A stretch of DNA of 32,232 bases from the NCBI GenBank assembly GCA_030604905.1, contig JAUVVA010000037.1, forward strand, positions 1 to 32,232. The letters are read 5' to 3'. Shown piece after piece: positions 1 through 7,978 of the stretch. The translations under genes and the position numbers were made by a program. Under the pieces are notes generated by a model that saw nothing but the letters and a program-made list of their open reading frames with translations, was not told where the DNA came from and did no database searches. Origin of the DNA: Verrucomicrobiota bacterium. GTDB lineage: Bacteria; Verrucomicrobiota; Verrucomicrobiia; Opitutales; Opitutaceae. How positions within the stretch are numbered: the stretch's first letter is position 1; each line of letters opens with the position of its first letter.

Positions 1-74
1 ACGTGCCCTACGACGACAGCCGCTACCTCACAACCCTCGCCAAACGGCGCACACCCTTGGCGACCGCCGCCTGA
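1..74 (+). CDS. 3' end of an unidentified gene (partial)
   Basis: A reading frame open from base 3 ends at TGA 72-74. It encodes the last 23 residues of a protein, ending KRRTPLATAA. Most third codon positions are G or C, as in the clear genes of this window, so it looks like real coding sequence and not chance. The start and most of the gene lie outside the window. The tail is too short to assign a family. It converges on the minus-strand gene that ends at base 120, with 45 bases between them and no clear terminator hairpin. Confidence 0.5.
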   Translation, partial: VPYDDSRYLTTLAKRRTPLATAA

Positions 75-119
75 GCAAAACCTCAAAAAATCCTTGCGCG
101 GACCACCTCAGCTCTTGGC

Positions 120-767
120 TCAGCGCAACGCCACCGGCGGACCGAGCACCTCGCGCATCACGATCGCGCGACGCACCGCGCGCGGATCGCGCAGCTCGGC
201 GGCCACGCGGCGCGAGCCCAAGGCCGCGCCCCCTCCGGCGCTCGCCCCCGCCGCGGCCGGCCGGGTATTCCCGTGCACGCTCGCCGCCGCGAGACGTCGC
301 GCCTCGCGACGCTGCGCCTCCAACTGCTCCATTTGCTCGCTTAGACGCCGCTGCCGCTCCAAGGCCTCGGTGTCGACATAGGCCGACACCACCTCGCGCG
401 TCGGCAAGGGTGGCGGCACCCGCTCCGGCCGCAGAGGCGGCGGGAAGGGCGCCATCTCCTCGCGAAACACCGGCTCGCGCTCGGCATAGGCCGTCTCGGG
501 CATGGGCGGCGGCACAGGCTGGCCACGCCGCTCGGCGATCTTGCGCTGTATCTCTTCGCGGATGCGGCGGGCGCGCTCCTCCTGCTCGGATTCGCCGTTG
601 TCGAGCGTGCGCGGCTCAAGGTCGCGACGCGCCGGCCGCTCGGGGATGCCGTCGCCATCGTAGTCGGCCTCCTCGCCCGCCTTCTCACGGGCGCGCTGGT
701 TGAGCCAGTAGGCGATGGCGCCCGCCACCACGATGATGATGTTCAGGTTTTCGAAGATCCAGTCCAT
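120..767 (-). CDS. Membrane-anchored coiled-coil hypothetical protein, last gene of the nfeD-floA operon
   Basis: This 215-residue protein has one hydrophobic helix at about residues 8-21 (the ENLNIIIVVAGAIAYWLN segment). A highly charged body follows: an acidic stretch near 32-42 with an EF-hand-like DYDGDGIPE, a helical Arg/Glu region at 60-80, a Pro-rich linker at about 82-125 and a second Glu/Arg/Gln coiled coil at about 130-160. The C-terminus is basic. I recognise no catalytic family. It lies 93 bases downstream of floA on the same strand, and that gap contains 9-bp GATC repeats. The context suggests a cytoplasmic-facing membrane partner of the FloA/NfeD microdomain, but that is inference. 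ATG at 767 is the only start that keeps the N-terminal anchor. Confidence 0.75.
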   Translation of the reverse strand: MDWIFENLNIIIVVAGAIAYWLNQRAREKAGEEADYDGDGIPERPARRDLEPRTLDNGESEQEERARRIREEIQRKIAERRGQPVPPPMPETAYAEREPVFREEMAPFPPPLRPERVPPPLPTREVVSAYVDTEALERQRRLSEQMEQLEAQRREARRLAAASVHGNTRPAAAGASAGGGAALGSRRVAAELRDPRAVRRAIVMREVLGPPVALR

Positions 768-792
768 GGCGGGTGGCGGGGCTTTGGTGGGG

Positions 793-855
793 GATAGGTC
801 GGATCGGTCAGATCAGTCTGATCGGCCCGATCCATCAGATCGGCCCGATCAGTCA
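793..855. repeat. Seven tandem 9-bp GATC repeats
   Basis: GATC (GATA in the first unit) recurs exactly every 9 bases at 793, 802, 811, 820, 829, 838 and 847. Units are of the form GATCNGNCN, for example GATCGGTCA and GATCAGTCT. The array fills most of the gap between floA and the downstream coiled-coil gene. The same 9-bp family occurs at 7927 between imuA and imuB, so it is a dispersed family and not a one-off. Confidence 0.9.
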
Positions 856-860
856 GCCGG

Positions 861-1859
861 CTACTTCTTGTCCTCGGTGCCGATCACCTTGCGCATGCCG
901 GTGTCGGCCTGGATGTTCTCCATCTTGTAGTAGTCCATGACGCCGAGGCGGCCGGAGCGGAAGGCCTCGGCCATGGCGCGGGGCACCTCGGCCTGGGCGC
1001 GCACGACCTCCGCCTGCATCTCCTGCACGCGGGCCTTCATCTCCTGCTCGAGCGCGACCGCGGCCGCGCGACGGATTTCCGCCTGCGCCTGGGCCATGTT
1101 CTTGTTGGCCTCGGCCTGCGCTTCCTGGAGCTTGGCACCCACGTTTTCGCCGACATCGACGTCGGCGATGTCGATCGAGAGAATCTCGAAGGCCGAGCCG
1201 ACATCGAGGCCGCGCTTCAGCACGACCTTCGAGATGGCGTCGGGCGACTCGAGCACGATCTTGTAGGTCTCGGCCGAGCCGATGGTGGAGACGATGCCTT
1301 CGCCGACGCGGGCGATGATCGTGTCCTCCTTCGCGCCGCCGACGAAGCGGTCGAGGTTGGTGCGCACGGTCACGCGCGCCTTCACCTTCACCTGGATGCC
1401 GTCCTTGGCCACGCCGTCGATGGTGGTGCGGCCGGCGGCGGGGTTGGGGCAGTCAATCACCTTGGGGTCGACGCTCGTGCGCACCGCCTCGACCACGCTC
1501 TTACCGGAGCCCTTGGTCGCGAGGTCGATCGCGCAGGCGCGGTTCCAGTTGAGCTCGATCGCGGCCTTTTGCGCGGCGATGAGCGCCTGCACCGTCGGCA
1601 CCACGTTGCCGCCGGCGAGGTAGTGGGCTTCGAGGTCGTCGATGGTGATCTCGATGCCGGCCTTCTTGGCGGTGATGCGCGCATCGACCACGAGGCCGTA
1701 GGGCACCTGGCGGAGACGCATGGCGACGAGCGTCACGATGCCGACGTAGGCGCCGGCCAGCCAGGCGCGCAGCCACACGCTGAAGAAGGAAAAAACAATC
1801 GCCAGAAAGGCGAAGCCGAGCACGACGCCCGCGATAAGGATGACGGTGGTAAGGGTCAT
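861..1859 (-). CDS. floA: Flotillin-like protein FloA
   Basis: This 332-residue protein matches the bacterial FloA (YqfA/UPF0365) family in length and architecture. A hydrophobic membrane hairpin at about residues 5-45 is followed by an SPFH/PHB-like domain at about 50-220, recognisable in [32 protein letters not shown] and [16 protein letters not shown] long Ala/Glu/Gln coiled coil at about 225-300 ([20 protein letters not shown]) drives oligomerisation in this family. The C-terminus contains [21 protein letters not shown], which is strongly conserved in FloA. Family members assemble membrane microdomains and affect fluidity and signalling. The two upstream nfeD genes are its usual genomic partners. 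The start at ATG 1859 has no good Shine-Dalgarno sequence. Confidence 0.95.
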   Translation of the reverse strand: MTLTTVILIAGVVLGFAFLAIVFSFFSVWLRAWLAGAYVGIVTLVAMRLRQVPYGLVVDARITAKKAGIEITIDDLEAHYLAGGNVVPTVQALIAAQKAAIELNWNRACAIDLATKGSGKSVVEAVRTSVDPKVIDCPNPAAGRTTIDGVAKDGIQVKVKARVTVRTNLDRFVGGAKEDTIIARVGEGIVSTIGSAETYKIVLESPDAISKVVLKRGLDVGSAFEILSIDIADVDVGENVGAKLQEAQAEANKNMAQAQAEIRRAAAVALEQEMKARVQEMQAEVVRAQAEVPRAMAEAFRSGRLGVMDYYKMENIQADTGMRKVIGTEDKK

Positions 1860-1953
1860 GGGAGTTGGAGTGTTGTTGGTTTGCTTGGGTTTCCGGGAAA
1901 GGAGTGGGATGGCGACAAAAGCCGGGGAAGAGGGATCAGCCCGGGCCGCGCGT

Positions 1954-2430
1954 CTAGTTCGATTGGATTACAACCAGTTGGAAAGATTCAACGCGAACCA
2001 CGCGCAGGCGAGTCCCTTCCTCCGCGAAGCCCGAGTCGCAGCGCGCCTCGTAGCGGCGGCCCTCGACCATCACGAGGCCGGTGGGCGCGAGCGCGGTGAG
2101 CGCCACCGCGTCCTTGCCCACCACGTCGGACGCGCGGTCCGCCACCGGAGGCTGGCTGGCGCCATCGATGGCTCCGGTCAGAAAGAGCCGCCGCCCGAAG
2201 CGTGTGCGCGGCACCACGCGCAGCTCCAGGTAAAGCAGCGCGGCCACCGCCGCCACCGCGACCACGAAGGCCACCGCCGCGCCTTGCACCCCATGCTCCA
2301 GCCAAGCCACGGCCACGCCGCCGAGCAGCAACAAGACGCCGGCGATGCCGAGAATCGCGCCGGGCAGGATGATCTCGAGCCCGAGAAAAATCAGGCCGAG
2401 GAGAAACAACGCCAGGATCAGGGTGCTCAT
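1954..2430 (-). CDS. Short NfeD-family membrane protein
   Basis: This 158-residue protein has two or three N-terminal transmembrane helices (about residues 3-25, 27-45 and 50-70; [20 protein letters not shown]). A C-terminal beta-rich NfeD OB-fold-like domain runs from about 100 to 158 ([26 protein letters not shown]). It lacks the ClpP-like protease domain, so it is the short NfeD1a/NfeD2 type. Its ATG overlaps the stop codon of the long nfeD gene by 4 bases (ATGA), which implies translational coupling. FloA follows 94 bases downstream. Short NfeD proteins are thought to partner flotillin/stomatin-type proteins in the membrane. The exact role here is unproven. Confidence 0.9.
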   Translation of the reverse strand: MSTLILALFLLGLIFLGLEIILPGAILGIAGVLLLLGGVAVAWLEHGVQGAAVAFVVAVAAVAALLYLELRVVPRTRFGRRLFLTGAIDGASQPPVADRASDVVGKDAVALTALAPTGLVMVEGRRYEARCDSGFAEEGTRLRVVRVESFQLVVIQSN

Positions 2431-4124
2431 GAAACTTCGCGCTCCACGATGAGAATGCGCCCCGCGCGTCCGGTGACGCGCACGGGCTCATCGCGTTCCA
2501 AGGTGCCGAGCGCCGCCCGCGCCTCGTGGCGCCGGCCCTCGATCTCCACCTCGCCCATCGGACGCAAGACCGACACCGTGCGCCCGCGCGCGCCGATCAG
2601 CGATTCCGCCGAGCCGACGAGGAGGCCCGCGCCACCACCCGAGCCCGGCTCGATCCAGCCACCGGGCCGACCGGCCGCCGGAGCCGCGGCATCGCCCGCC
2701 ACCGCGGTCTGCAGGATCATCTTGTCCCAGAACCAGCCGCGCGGAAGGAAACGCCCGAGCGCGATCGCCCCGATGATCGCGATGGCCAGAGCCGCGGCCA
2801 CGTTGAGCACCGGCACCAGCAACAGGTCGCCGTCGAGCTTGGGCAGCTTTTCCCCGGGCCAGATGTCGACCATCGACCAAACGAGCGCGCCCAGCATCAA
2901 CGCGGCTCCGGAGATCCCCGCCACCAAGGTGCCGGGGATAAGAAAAATCTCCACCAGCACCAAGGCCAGTCCGAGCGCGAAGACCAAGGCCGGCACATGG
3001 CTCGACAACCCGGCGGTATGGTGACCGAAAAACACCAGCGCCACCATTACGCCGCCCATCAAACCGAAGATGCCAAAGCCGGGCGTCTTGGTCTCGATGA
3101 AGATGCACAACAAACCGAGCCCCATGAGCAGGGGCGACACCCGGTTGAGCCAGGCCGCCAGGTTCTCCGACCACGTCACCTCCACCTTCGACAACACATA
3201 GCCGCCCTCGCCGAACTTCGCGATCAACAAGTCCTCGAGCGTGGCGTGCGTGCCGGCCGAGAGCAGGGGCCGCGGCGGATCGCCAAAGGTCCGCGCCGCC
3301 TCGTCGTAGGTGAGCGTGAGCAGCTCGCCGCGCGGTTTGATGAGCTCGTCGCCGATCATGAACTCGAAGTCCGCGTCCATCATCGCGCGGATCACCTCGG
3401 CGCGGAAGTTGTCGCGCGCGGCCAGCGAGCGCACCTTCGCGTTGAGGTAGCTGTTAATCTTCTGCTTCATCGTCTCGGGGATCTCGGCCCCGCCCCCCGT
3501 CACCGCGGCGGCCGCGCCGATCACCCCGCCGGGCGCAAAGTGGATCTCGTCGACCACGGCCGAGATGATCGCGCCGGCCGAGATCGCCTCGCGATTCACG
3601 TAGACCACGGTCTCGCCGTCGAAGCGGCTGAGCGCGTCCATGATCTGGAGCGTCACGCCCAGCTGGCCGCCCGGCGTTTCCATATCAAGAATCACCGTGC
3701 GCATACCCTCGGCCTGCGCCTCCTTGAGCCCGCGACGAATCACATAAAGCACCGGACGCGCGATCGCGTCGCGCACCGGGATGACCTTCACCCCCACCGG
3801 CTCGCCACCACGAGGGACCACGGTCGCGGCGGGCGTCGCGCTGGTCGCGGGCGGGGGCGCGCTCACGGCCTCGGCGGGGGCAGGGGCCGCGGGCGCCGGA
3901 GCCTCGGGCGGCTCGGCCGGCTCGGCCGGCTCGGCCGACTCCGCCACGTTCACCTGTGTCGCCGGGCGTGCTTCGCCGGTCTCAGCAGTCTCGGGAGCCT
4001 CGCTTGCCTCAATCGCCGCGCCCGGCACCTCCAACGCGGGCGTAGCTTCCTCCGCCCGCCCCGCCAAGGCGGCCGCCAGGCCACACCCCAACGCGAAAAC
4101 CCACGAACGAAGGATTTGCATCAT
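2427..4124 (-). CDS. Long NfeD protein: membrane-bound ClpP-class serine protease
   Basis: This 565-residue protein has a signal peptide (cleavage near AGRA, about residue 24). An Ala/Pro/Glu-rich linker (25-100) includes three perfect 9-bp DNA repeats at 3910-3936 encoding Ala-Glu-Pro. A ClpP-like domain follows at about 112-260. The likely nucleophile is Ser182 in AISAGAIIS. A general-base Lys is expected about 40 residues later, and Lys222 (also 220 and 230) fits the Ser-Lys dyad known from archaeal NfeD. Four or five helices span about 325-457, and an NfeD OB-fold closes the protein (500-565). Family members cleave hydrophobic segments of stomatin-like proteins. The minus-strand ATG is preceded by a GAGG ribosome site 5 bases upstream. 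It heads the operon with short nfeD and floA. Confidence 0.92.
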   Translation of the reverse strand: MMQILRSWVFALGCGLAAALAGRAEEATPALEVPGAAIEASEAPETAETGEARPATQVNVAESAEPAEPAEPPEAPAPAAPAPAEAVSAPPPATSATPAATVVPRGGEPVGVKVIPVRDAIARPVLYVIRRGLKEAQAEGMRTVILDMETPGGQLGVTLQIMDALSRFDGETVVYVNREAISAGAIISAVVDEIHFAPGGVIGAAAAVTGGGAEIPETMKQKINSYLNAKVRSLAARDNFRAEVIRAMMDADFEFMIGDELIKPRGELLTLTYDEAARTFGDPPRPLLSAGTHATLEDLLIAKFGEGGYVLSKVEVTWSENLAAWLNRVSPLLMGLGLLCIFIETKTPGFGIFGLMGGVMVALVFFGHHTAGLSSHVPALVFALGLALVLVEIFLIPGTLVAGISGAALMLGALVWSMVDIWPGEKLPKLDGDLLLVPVLNVAAALAIAIIGAIALGRFLPRGWFWDKMILQTAVAGDAAAPAAGRPGGWIEPGSGGGAGLLVGSAESLIGARGRTVSVLRPMGEVEIEGRRHEARAALGTLERDEPVRVTGRAGRILIVEREVS

Positions 4125-4234
4125 TTTGCCTCATCAAATCCCGCTTGTTGCCGCACGCAAGCGCCACTCTCCCGCTCCCGCGGTGAAAAACCTTTTGCGC
4201 CATCCGCCCGCCCGCCCCATCCCTCCGCCTTCCC

Positions 4235-5176
4235 ATGCTCGATACCGTTCCCTTCCTCGGCGAGACGCTCCACCGCTGGCGCCTCGGTCGCTCCACCTTC
4301 GTCGCCCACCCGGGGCGCGGCGCGCGCCTGATGAATTGGAACCTCGAGCTCGCCGACGGCTCCGTGCGCGACGTCATCCACTGGCCCGAGATCGACAGCT
4401 TCGAGGGCTTTCACTCGATCCGCGGCGGCAACCCCATCCTCTTTCCCTTCAACGCCCGCAGCTTTGACCGCGGCGAGATCGGCTTCTGGCGCGACGCCGA
4501 GGGCACGCGCCGCCCCATGCCCATGCACGGCTTCGCCCGCCAAGGGCGTTTCGAGCTCCTGCGCGCCGACGCCACCGGCTTCGCCGCCACCCTCGTGCCC
4601 GACGCCGCCGCCCGCGAGGCCTACCCCTTCGACTACGAGTTCACCGTCGTCTACCGCTTCGCCCCCGCCGCCCTCACCTGCGAGTTCATCCTCAAAAACC
4701 TCGATTCGCGCCCCCTCCCGTGGAGCGCCGGCCACCACTTTTATTTCCACGTGCCTTGGGAACCCGGCCGCGGCCGCGCCGACTACCGACTCACCGTGCC
4801 CGCCACCCGCCGCCTCCGCCAGGACTCCGCCGGGCAACTCATCCCCGGCCCCGCCGCCCTCCCCGCCACCGACTCGCTGGCCAACCCCGAGTGGGTCGAC
4901 ACCTTCCACCTTGGCCTCTCCGCACCCACCGCCCTGCTCGCCCCCGCCGGCGGCGGCCGCGCCGGCGCCATCTCCGTGACCCTCGGCATGGACAAAAAAG
5001 CCAAGCCCGCCCCCGAGGCCACCTTCGTCACCTGGACGCAAAAACCCGATTCCCCCTTCTACTGCCTCGAGCCGTGGATGGGCCCGCCCAACGCCCCCGA
5101 GACCGGCCTCGGCCTCCACCACGTCGCCCCCGGCAAGAGCCAGAGCTTTGTCGTCGAGGTCGCACTCGCCACCTGA
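4235..5176 (+). CDS. Aldose 1-epimerase (galactose mutarotase-like) family protein
   Basis: This 313-residue cytoplasmic protein has no signal peptide. It has the mutarotase-like beta-sandwich signature: GGNPILFPFNAR near 64-75, MHGFAR with catalytic-type His98, GHHFYFHVPW at 166-175 with His167/168/172, and CLEPWMGPPNA with Glu279 in the position of the family's catalytic base. The enzyme would interconvert alpha and beta anomers of an aldose or sugar phosphate. The LacX/YeaD-like subgroup is likely, but the substrate is unknown. It is divergent from nfeD, with a 110-base intergenic region. The ATG at 4235 follows a pyrimidine-rich stretch without a Shine-Dalgarno sequence, as is common in this window. 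Confidence 0.85.
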   Translation: MLDTVPFLGETLHRWRLGRSTFVAHPGRGARLMNWNLELADGSVRDVIHWPEIDSFEGFHSIRGGNPILFPFNARSFDRGEIGFWRDAEGTRRPMPMHGFARQGRFELLRADATGFAATLVPDAAAREAYPFDYEFTVVYRFAPAALTCEFILKNLDSRPLPWSAGHHFYFHVPWEPGRGRADYRLTVPATRRLRQDSAGQLIPGPAALPATDSLANPEWVDTFHLGLSAPTALLAPAGGGRAGAISVTLGMDKKAKPAPEATFVTWTQKPDSPFYCLEPWMGPPNAPETGLGLHHVAPGKSQSFVVEVALAT

Positions 5177-5262
5177 GCGCCGCCGCGCTCTATTGGCCCG
5201 CCACCATCACCCGTCCCCCTCCAGCCCGCCCAAATCCCTCGCCCTACACCCACCCGCGCTCG

Positions 5263-5691
5263 ATGCCCGTCGTCCTCCTCGCCACCGCCACCCACTCCGC
5301 CACGCCCCCGCTCGCCTTTTTCCAAGGCATCGGGGCGATGGAGATGGTGCTCGTCGCCATCGTGGGCCTGCTGCTCTTCGGCGGCAAAGGCCTGCCCGAC
5401 ATGGCGCGCACGATCGGCAAGACCATCCGCGAATTCAAAAAAGCCACCAGCAACGTCGAGAACGAGGTGCGCCGCGTGATGAACGACGAGCCCGCGCCCA
5501 AGCGCCGCCCCCGCCCCGCCCCGCCCCCCGCCGACAACTCGCTCCCCGGCCCCCGCCCCGCCGCCGCCGCGCCCGACGACCCCTCGGACGAGGACGGCCA
5601 CTCCCCTCGCGACGGCATCCACGGGCCCGAGCCGCGCCCCGACACCCCACCCCCGCCCCCCGCCCCGCGCCCCCCGCCGCCTCCGAGCTAG
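5263..5691 (+). CDS. TatA/TatB-like twin-arginine translocase subunit with a Pro-rich tail
   Basis: This 142-residue protein has one helix at about 26-40, the hallmark FG pair (Phe39-Gly40 in LLLFGGKGLPDMA) and an amphipathic helix (about 44-72: ARTIGKTIREFKKATSNVENEVRRVM). A long Pro/Arg/Asp tail (75-142) ends in a poly-Pro run. TatA-family proteins form the export pore for folded proteins, and TatB-type members dock the receptor. The tail length and the NVENEVRRV region would also allow a TatB-like role. No tatC is adjacent. The upstream reading frame stays open, so the start is not fixed. ATG 5263 gives the FFQGIG lead-in commonly seen before the helix, while ATG 5338 would leave almost nothing before it. 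Confidence 0.82.
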   Translation: MPVVLLATATHSATPPLAFFQGIGAMEMVLVAIVGLLLFGGKGLPDMARTIGKTIREFKKATSNVENEVRRVMNDEPAPKRRPRPAPPPADNSLPGPRPAAAAPDDPSDEDGHSPRDGIHGPEPRPDTPPPPPAPRPPPPPS

Positions 5692-5748
5692 CCGGGATCC
5701 GCGGCCGCTCGCGCCGATCTTTCCCCTCTTCAACCCACTCCGCCCACC

Positions 5749-6300
5749 GTGCCTCCCTCCCTGCTCTACGGCTTCCTCCTCGGCCTCGCCCAGACCCTCG
5801 CGACCCTGCTCGTATTCGCGCTCGGACTACACGCCGCGGGCGAGACGCTCCAGCGCGCCCAGTTCATCGAAAACCTGGTCGGCTTTGTCCTCATGATCAT
5901 CGTCGTCGCCCTCGGCATGCGCGCCGCCCGCAAGGCGCGCGACGCCCGCGGCGACGAGTCGACCTTCGGCGCCGGCGCGCTCTCCGCCCTCGGCCTCGCC
6001 TTCGTCGGCGCGATCTTCGCCGGCATCGGCCAGGCCGTCTACATCGCCTACATCAACCCCGCGTTTCAGGAGGTGCTGCGCGCGGCCATCCTCGCCGGAG
6101 CCGCCGAACACCTCGCCGGGCTCACTCCCGAGGAGACCGCCGAGGCCACGCGCAACCTCGACCTCATGGTCTCGCCCATCGCGCGTGGTGTCACGCAGGG
6201 CATCAGCACCTTCCTCTTCGCCACCATCGTCGGCCTCGCCTTCGCCGTCGTGCTCCGCGCCGCCCTCCGCCGCGAAGCCGCCGCCCAAGCCCGAGGCTGA
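5749..6300 (+). CDS. DUF4199-like four-helix membrane protein
   Basis: This 183-residue integral membrane protein has four predicted helices at about 5-28, 40-58, 75-100 and 150-172. The layout fits the DUF4199 family: an early small-residue helix, then LMIIVVALGMRAARKARD, a STFGAGALSALGLAFVGAIFAGI segment and a last helix before a basic tail. No enzymatic function is known for that family. GTG at 5749 is chosen because it starts the first helix directly. It lies 57 bases after the TatA-like gene and about 105 bases before the LexA box. The family call rests on motif spacing only. Confidence 0.72.
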   Translation: MPPSLLYGFLLGLAQTLATLLVFALGLHAAGETLQRAQFIENLVGFVLMIIVVALGMRAARKARDARGDESTFGAGALSALGLAFVGAIFAGIGQAVYIAYINPAFQEVLRAAILAGAAEHLAGLTPEETAEATRNLDLMVSPIARGVTQGISTFLFATIVGLAFAVVLRAALRREAAAQARG

Positions 6301-6405
6301 GCCGCCCGCGGACGCGCACCGCGCACAAAAAAAACGCGCAAGCCCCCGTCCCCACGCGCTTCGCCCCGCGCTCCCGCGCACAAAGCAGGATTCCCGCTTG
6401 CGGAC

Positions 6406-6421
6406 GTGTTCAGCCGAACAC
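6406..6421. promoter_or_regulatory. LexA box upstream of lexA (SOS operator)
   Basis: GTGTTCAGCCGAACAC is a perfect 6+6 palindrome around AGCC. It contains the TGTTC-N4-GAACA operator known for verrucomicrobial LexA, centred about 21 bases before the lexA ATG at 6435. A possible -35 element TTGCGG sits at 6398-6403. A -10 with 17-base spacing would be the weak CATCGT at 6421-6426. The box would then occupy the promoter spacer, which fits autorepression. No second full box was found before imuA, imuB or dnaE2, so one operator may govern the whole cassette. Confidence 0.87.
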
Positions 6422-6434
6422 ATCGTAGGCGACC

Positions 6435-7043
6435 ATGCTCACCGAGAAACAGGAGGCCATTCTTGATTTCGTCCGCGCCATCCAGGCCGAGCGCGGCATC
6501 CCGCCCAGCACGCGCGACATCCAGCGCCAGTTCGGCTACGCCAGCCAAAACGCCGCCATGAACCACCTCCGCGCCCTGGCCAAGAAGGGCGTCATCGAGC
6601 AGATCGACGGCCGCACCTGGGGCCTCAAGGCCCGCCTCGTGCAGGCCCACCTCTTCACCGTGCCCGTCTACGGCAGCATCCCCGCCGGCCGCCCCACCGC
6701 TGAAGAGCAAAGCGCCGAGGAGACGCTCCAGCTCGATCCCAGCCTCTTCGGCCTGCCCGCCCGCGCCGCGAACCGGCTCTGGGCCCTGCGCGTCCGCGGC
6801 GACTCCATGACCGGCGCCCACATCCTCGACGGCGACCTCGCCCTCCTCGAACGCCGCGAGCCCCGCGCCGGCGACATCATCGCCGCGCTCGTCAACGGCA
6901 CCGAGACCACGCTCAAGCGCCTGCTCTACCGCGGCCGCGCCGCCATCCTTCACGCCGAGAACCCGCGCTACGCCGACATCGTGCCCGAGAGCGGTCTCGA
7001 GTGCCAGGGCGTGCTCGTCGGCCTCATCCGCCGCACCACCTAG
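6435..7043 (+). CDS. lexA: LexA repressor, SOS master regulator
   Basis: This 202-residue protein has an N-terminal winged helix (about 1-65; STRDIQRQFGYASQNAAMNHLRALAKKG holds the recognition helix). A hinge follows, then an S24-type self-cleavage domain. The autocleavage bond is Ala84-Gly85 in SIPAGRP, the nucleophile is Ser124 in GDSM and the general base is Lys161 in TTLKRL. All are intact, so RecA-stimulated self-cleavage should work. The gene begins the imuA-imuB-dnaE2 cassette and has its own operator at 6406-6421. The ATG at 6435 is preceded by a weak AGG. Some annotation systems would call it transcriptional repressor LexA, and nothing suggests a phage CI-type protein. Confidence 0.97.
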   Translation: MLTEKQEAILDFVRAIQAERGIPPSTRDIQRQFGYASQNAAMNHLRALAKKGVIEQIDGRTWGLKARLVQAHLFTVPVYGSIPAGRPTAEEQSAEETLQLDPSLFGLPARAANRLWALRVRGDSMTGAHILDGDLALLERREPRAGDIIAALVNGTETTLKRLLYRGRAAILHAENPRYADIVPESGLECQGVLVGLIRRTT

Positions 7044-7129
7044 TGGCACGGCGTCCCGCCCGTGGGCTTGTCCCCGTAGCATGGGCGTCTCGCCCATGGG
7101 ATCGTCGTGGCATGGGCGTCCCGCCCATG
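7044..7129. repeat. Three tandem GC-palindromic repeats (about 32-bp unit)
   Basis: Starting directly after the lexA stop, three diverged copies of one unit follow each other at about 7046-7064, 7079-7098 and 7109-7129. The core is CATGGGCGTCCCGCCCATG, an 8-bp inverted repeat around TCC. The cores are joined by spacers like GGGCTTGTCC and GGATCGTCG. As RNA each core can fold into a strong hairpin. The same unit occurs in frame inside dnaE2 at 9844-9897. It fills much of the 217-base lexA-imuA gap. Confidence 0.92.
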
Positions 7130-7260
7130 ATCCGTGTTCGATTTCTCCACTCTGCCTGCCCCCTCCGCTCCGCCCGCCCCGTCCGCCTCTTTCCCCCGTC
7201 CGCACCGGCGCTCCAGCCGCGCCTCCCCCTCCACCCTTCGCCCTCTCGCATGCACCCGCC

Positions 7261-7908
7261 GTGCCCGCTCCCGCCACCATCGCCTCTCTCCGCCAGATGC
7301 TGGCCGCTCGCTTCCCGCAAGCCGAGCGCCCGGCCGGCGGCCGCGTGCTGCCCACCGGCGTGCCCGCGGTCGATGACGCCGCCGGCGGCTTGCCGCGCCA
7401 CGCGCTGAGCGAGCTCGTGCGCCCCGCGCCCGCCGCGGGCGCGCAGCTTTTCCTCGCGCAACTGCTCGCCACCACCCGCGCCCTGCCCGCCCGCGTCGCG
7501 CTCATCGACGCCGCCGACCACTTCGACCCGCAATCCATCCCGCCCGCCGAGCTGCAACACCTCGTCTGGGTGCGCTGCCGTTCCCACGCCGACGCCTTGC
7601 CCGTCGCCGACCTCCTCGCCCGCGAGGCCAGCCTCGACCTCGTCGCGCTCGATCTCTCCGCCACGCCCCTGTCCGTCCTGCGCCGCACGCCCGCCACGGC
7701 CTGGTATCGCCTGCAGCGCGCCGTCGAGCAGACCGACCTTGCCCTTCTCGTCCTCACGCCGGCCCCGCTCGTGCCCAGCGCGCAACTCCGCCTGCGCCTC
7801 GACGGCGCCCACGCCCTCTCCGCCCTCGCCCTCGAGCGCCCCCACCTCGCCATCGACCTCGAAGTCTCCCGCGAGCGCCAGCGCCTCGCCGCCTCCGCCG
7901 CGGCCTGA
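7261..7908 (+). CDS. imuA: ImuA, RecA-like accessory protein of the SOS mutagenesis cassette
   Basis: This protein is 215 residues from GTG 7261. The frame is open further upstream, but there it reads through the palindromic repeats, so the GTG directly before the conserved TIASLRQMLAARFP start is preferred. The ImuA/SulA-like pattern is clear: LPTGVPAVDDAAGGLPRHALSEL (30-52), VALIDAADHFDP (79-90), LVWVRCR (101-107) and LDLVALDLS (125-133, Walker-B-like). Where a RecA fold would have a GKT P-loop the sequence is RPAPAAGAQLFLA, so ATP binding is doubtful. ImuA is known to be required for ImuB/DnaE2-dependent mutagenesis. The gene sits between lexA and imuB in the expected order. Confidence 0.87.
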   Translation: MPAPATIASLRQMLAARFPQAERPAGGRVLPTGVPAVDDAAGGLPRHALSELVRPAPAAGAQLFLAQLLATTRALPARVALIDAADHFDPQSIPPAELQHLVWVRCRSHADALPVADLLAREASLDLVALDLSATPLSVLRRTPATAWYRLQRAVEQTDLALLVLTPAPLVPSAQLRLRLDGAHALSALALERPHLAIDLEVSRERQRLAASAAA

Positions 7909-7926
7909 GCGCCGCGCCTGCTCCCC

Positions 7927-7966
7927 GATCAGTCCGATCCGTCAGATCAGTCCGATCCGCCCGATT
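7927..7966. repeat. 9-bp GATC tandem repeats between imuA and imuB
   Basis: GATC recurs every 9 bases at 7927, 7936, 7945 and 7954, then GATT at 7963. The units are GATCAGTCC, GATCCGTCA, GATCAGTCC and GATCCGCCC. This is the same family as the array at 793-855. It occupies most of the 70-base gap between imuA and imuB and ends 13 bases before the imuB ATG. Confidence 0.9.
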
Positions 7967-7978
7967 CCACCTCGCGCC

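Noticed and set aside
7134-7149. GTGTTC half-site upstream of imuA
   Set aside because: No matching GAACA follows at 4 bases, so it is not a full LexA operator.
7081-7260. Longer ImuA starting within the palindromic repeats
   Set aside because: The extra 60 residues are low-complexity Pro/Ser/Arg encoded largely by repeat DNA. GTG 7261 directly precedes the conserved domain.
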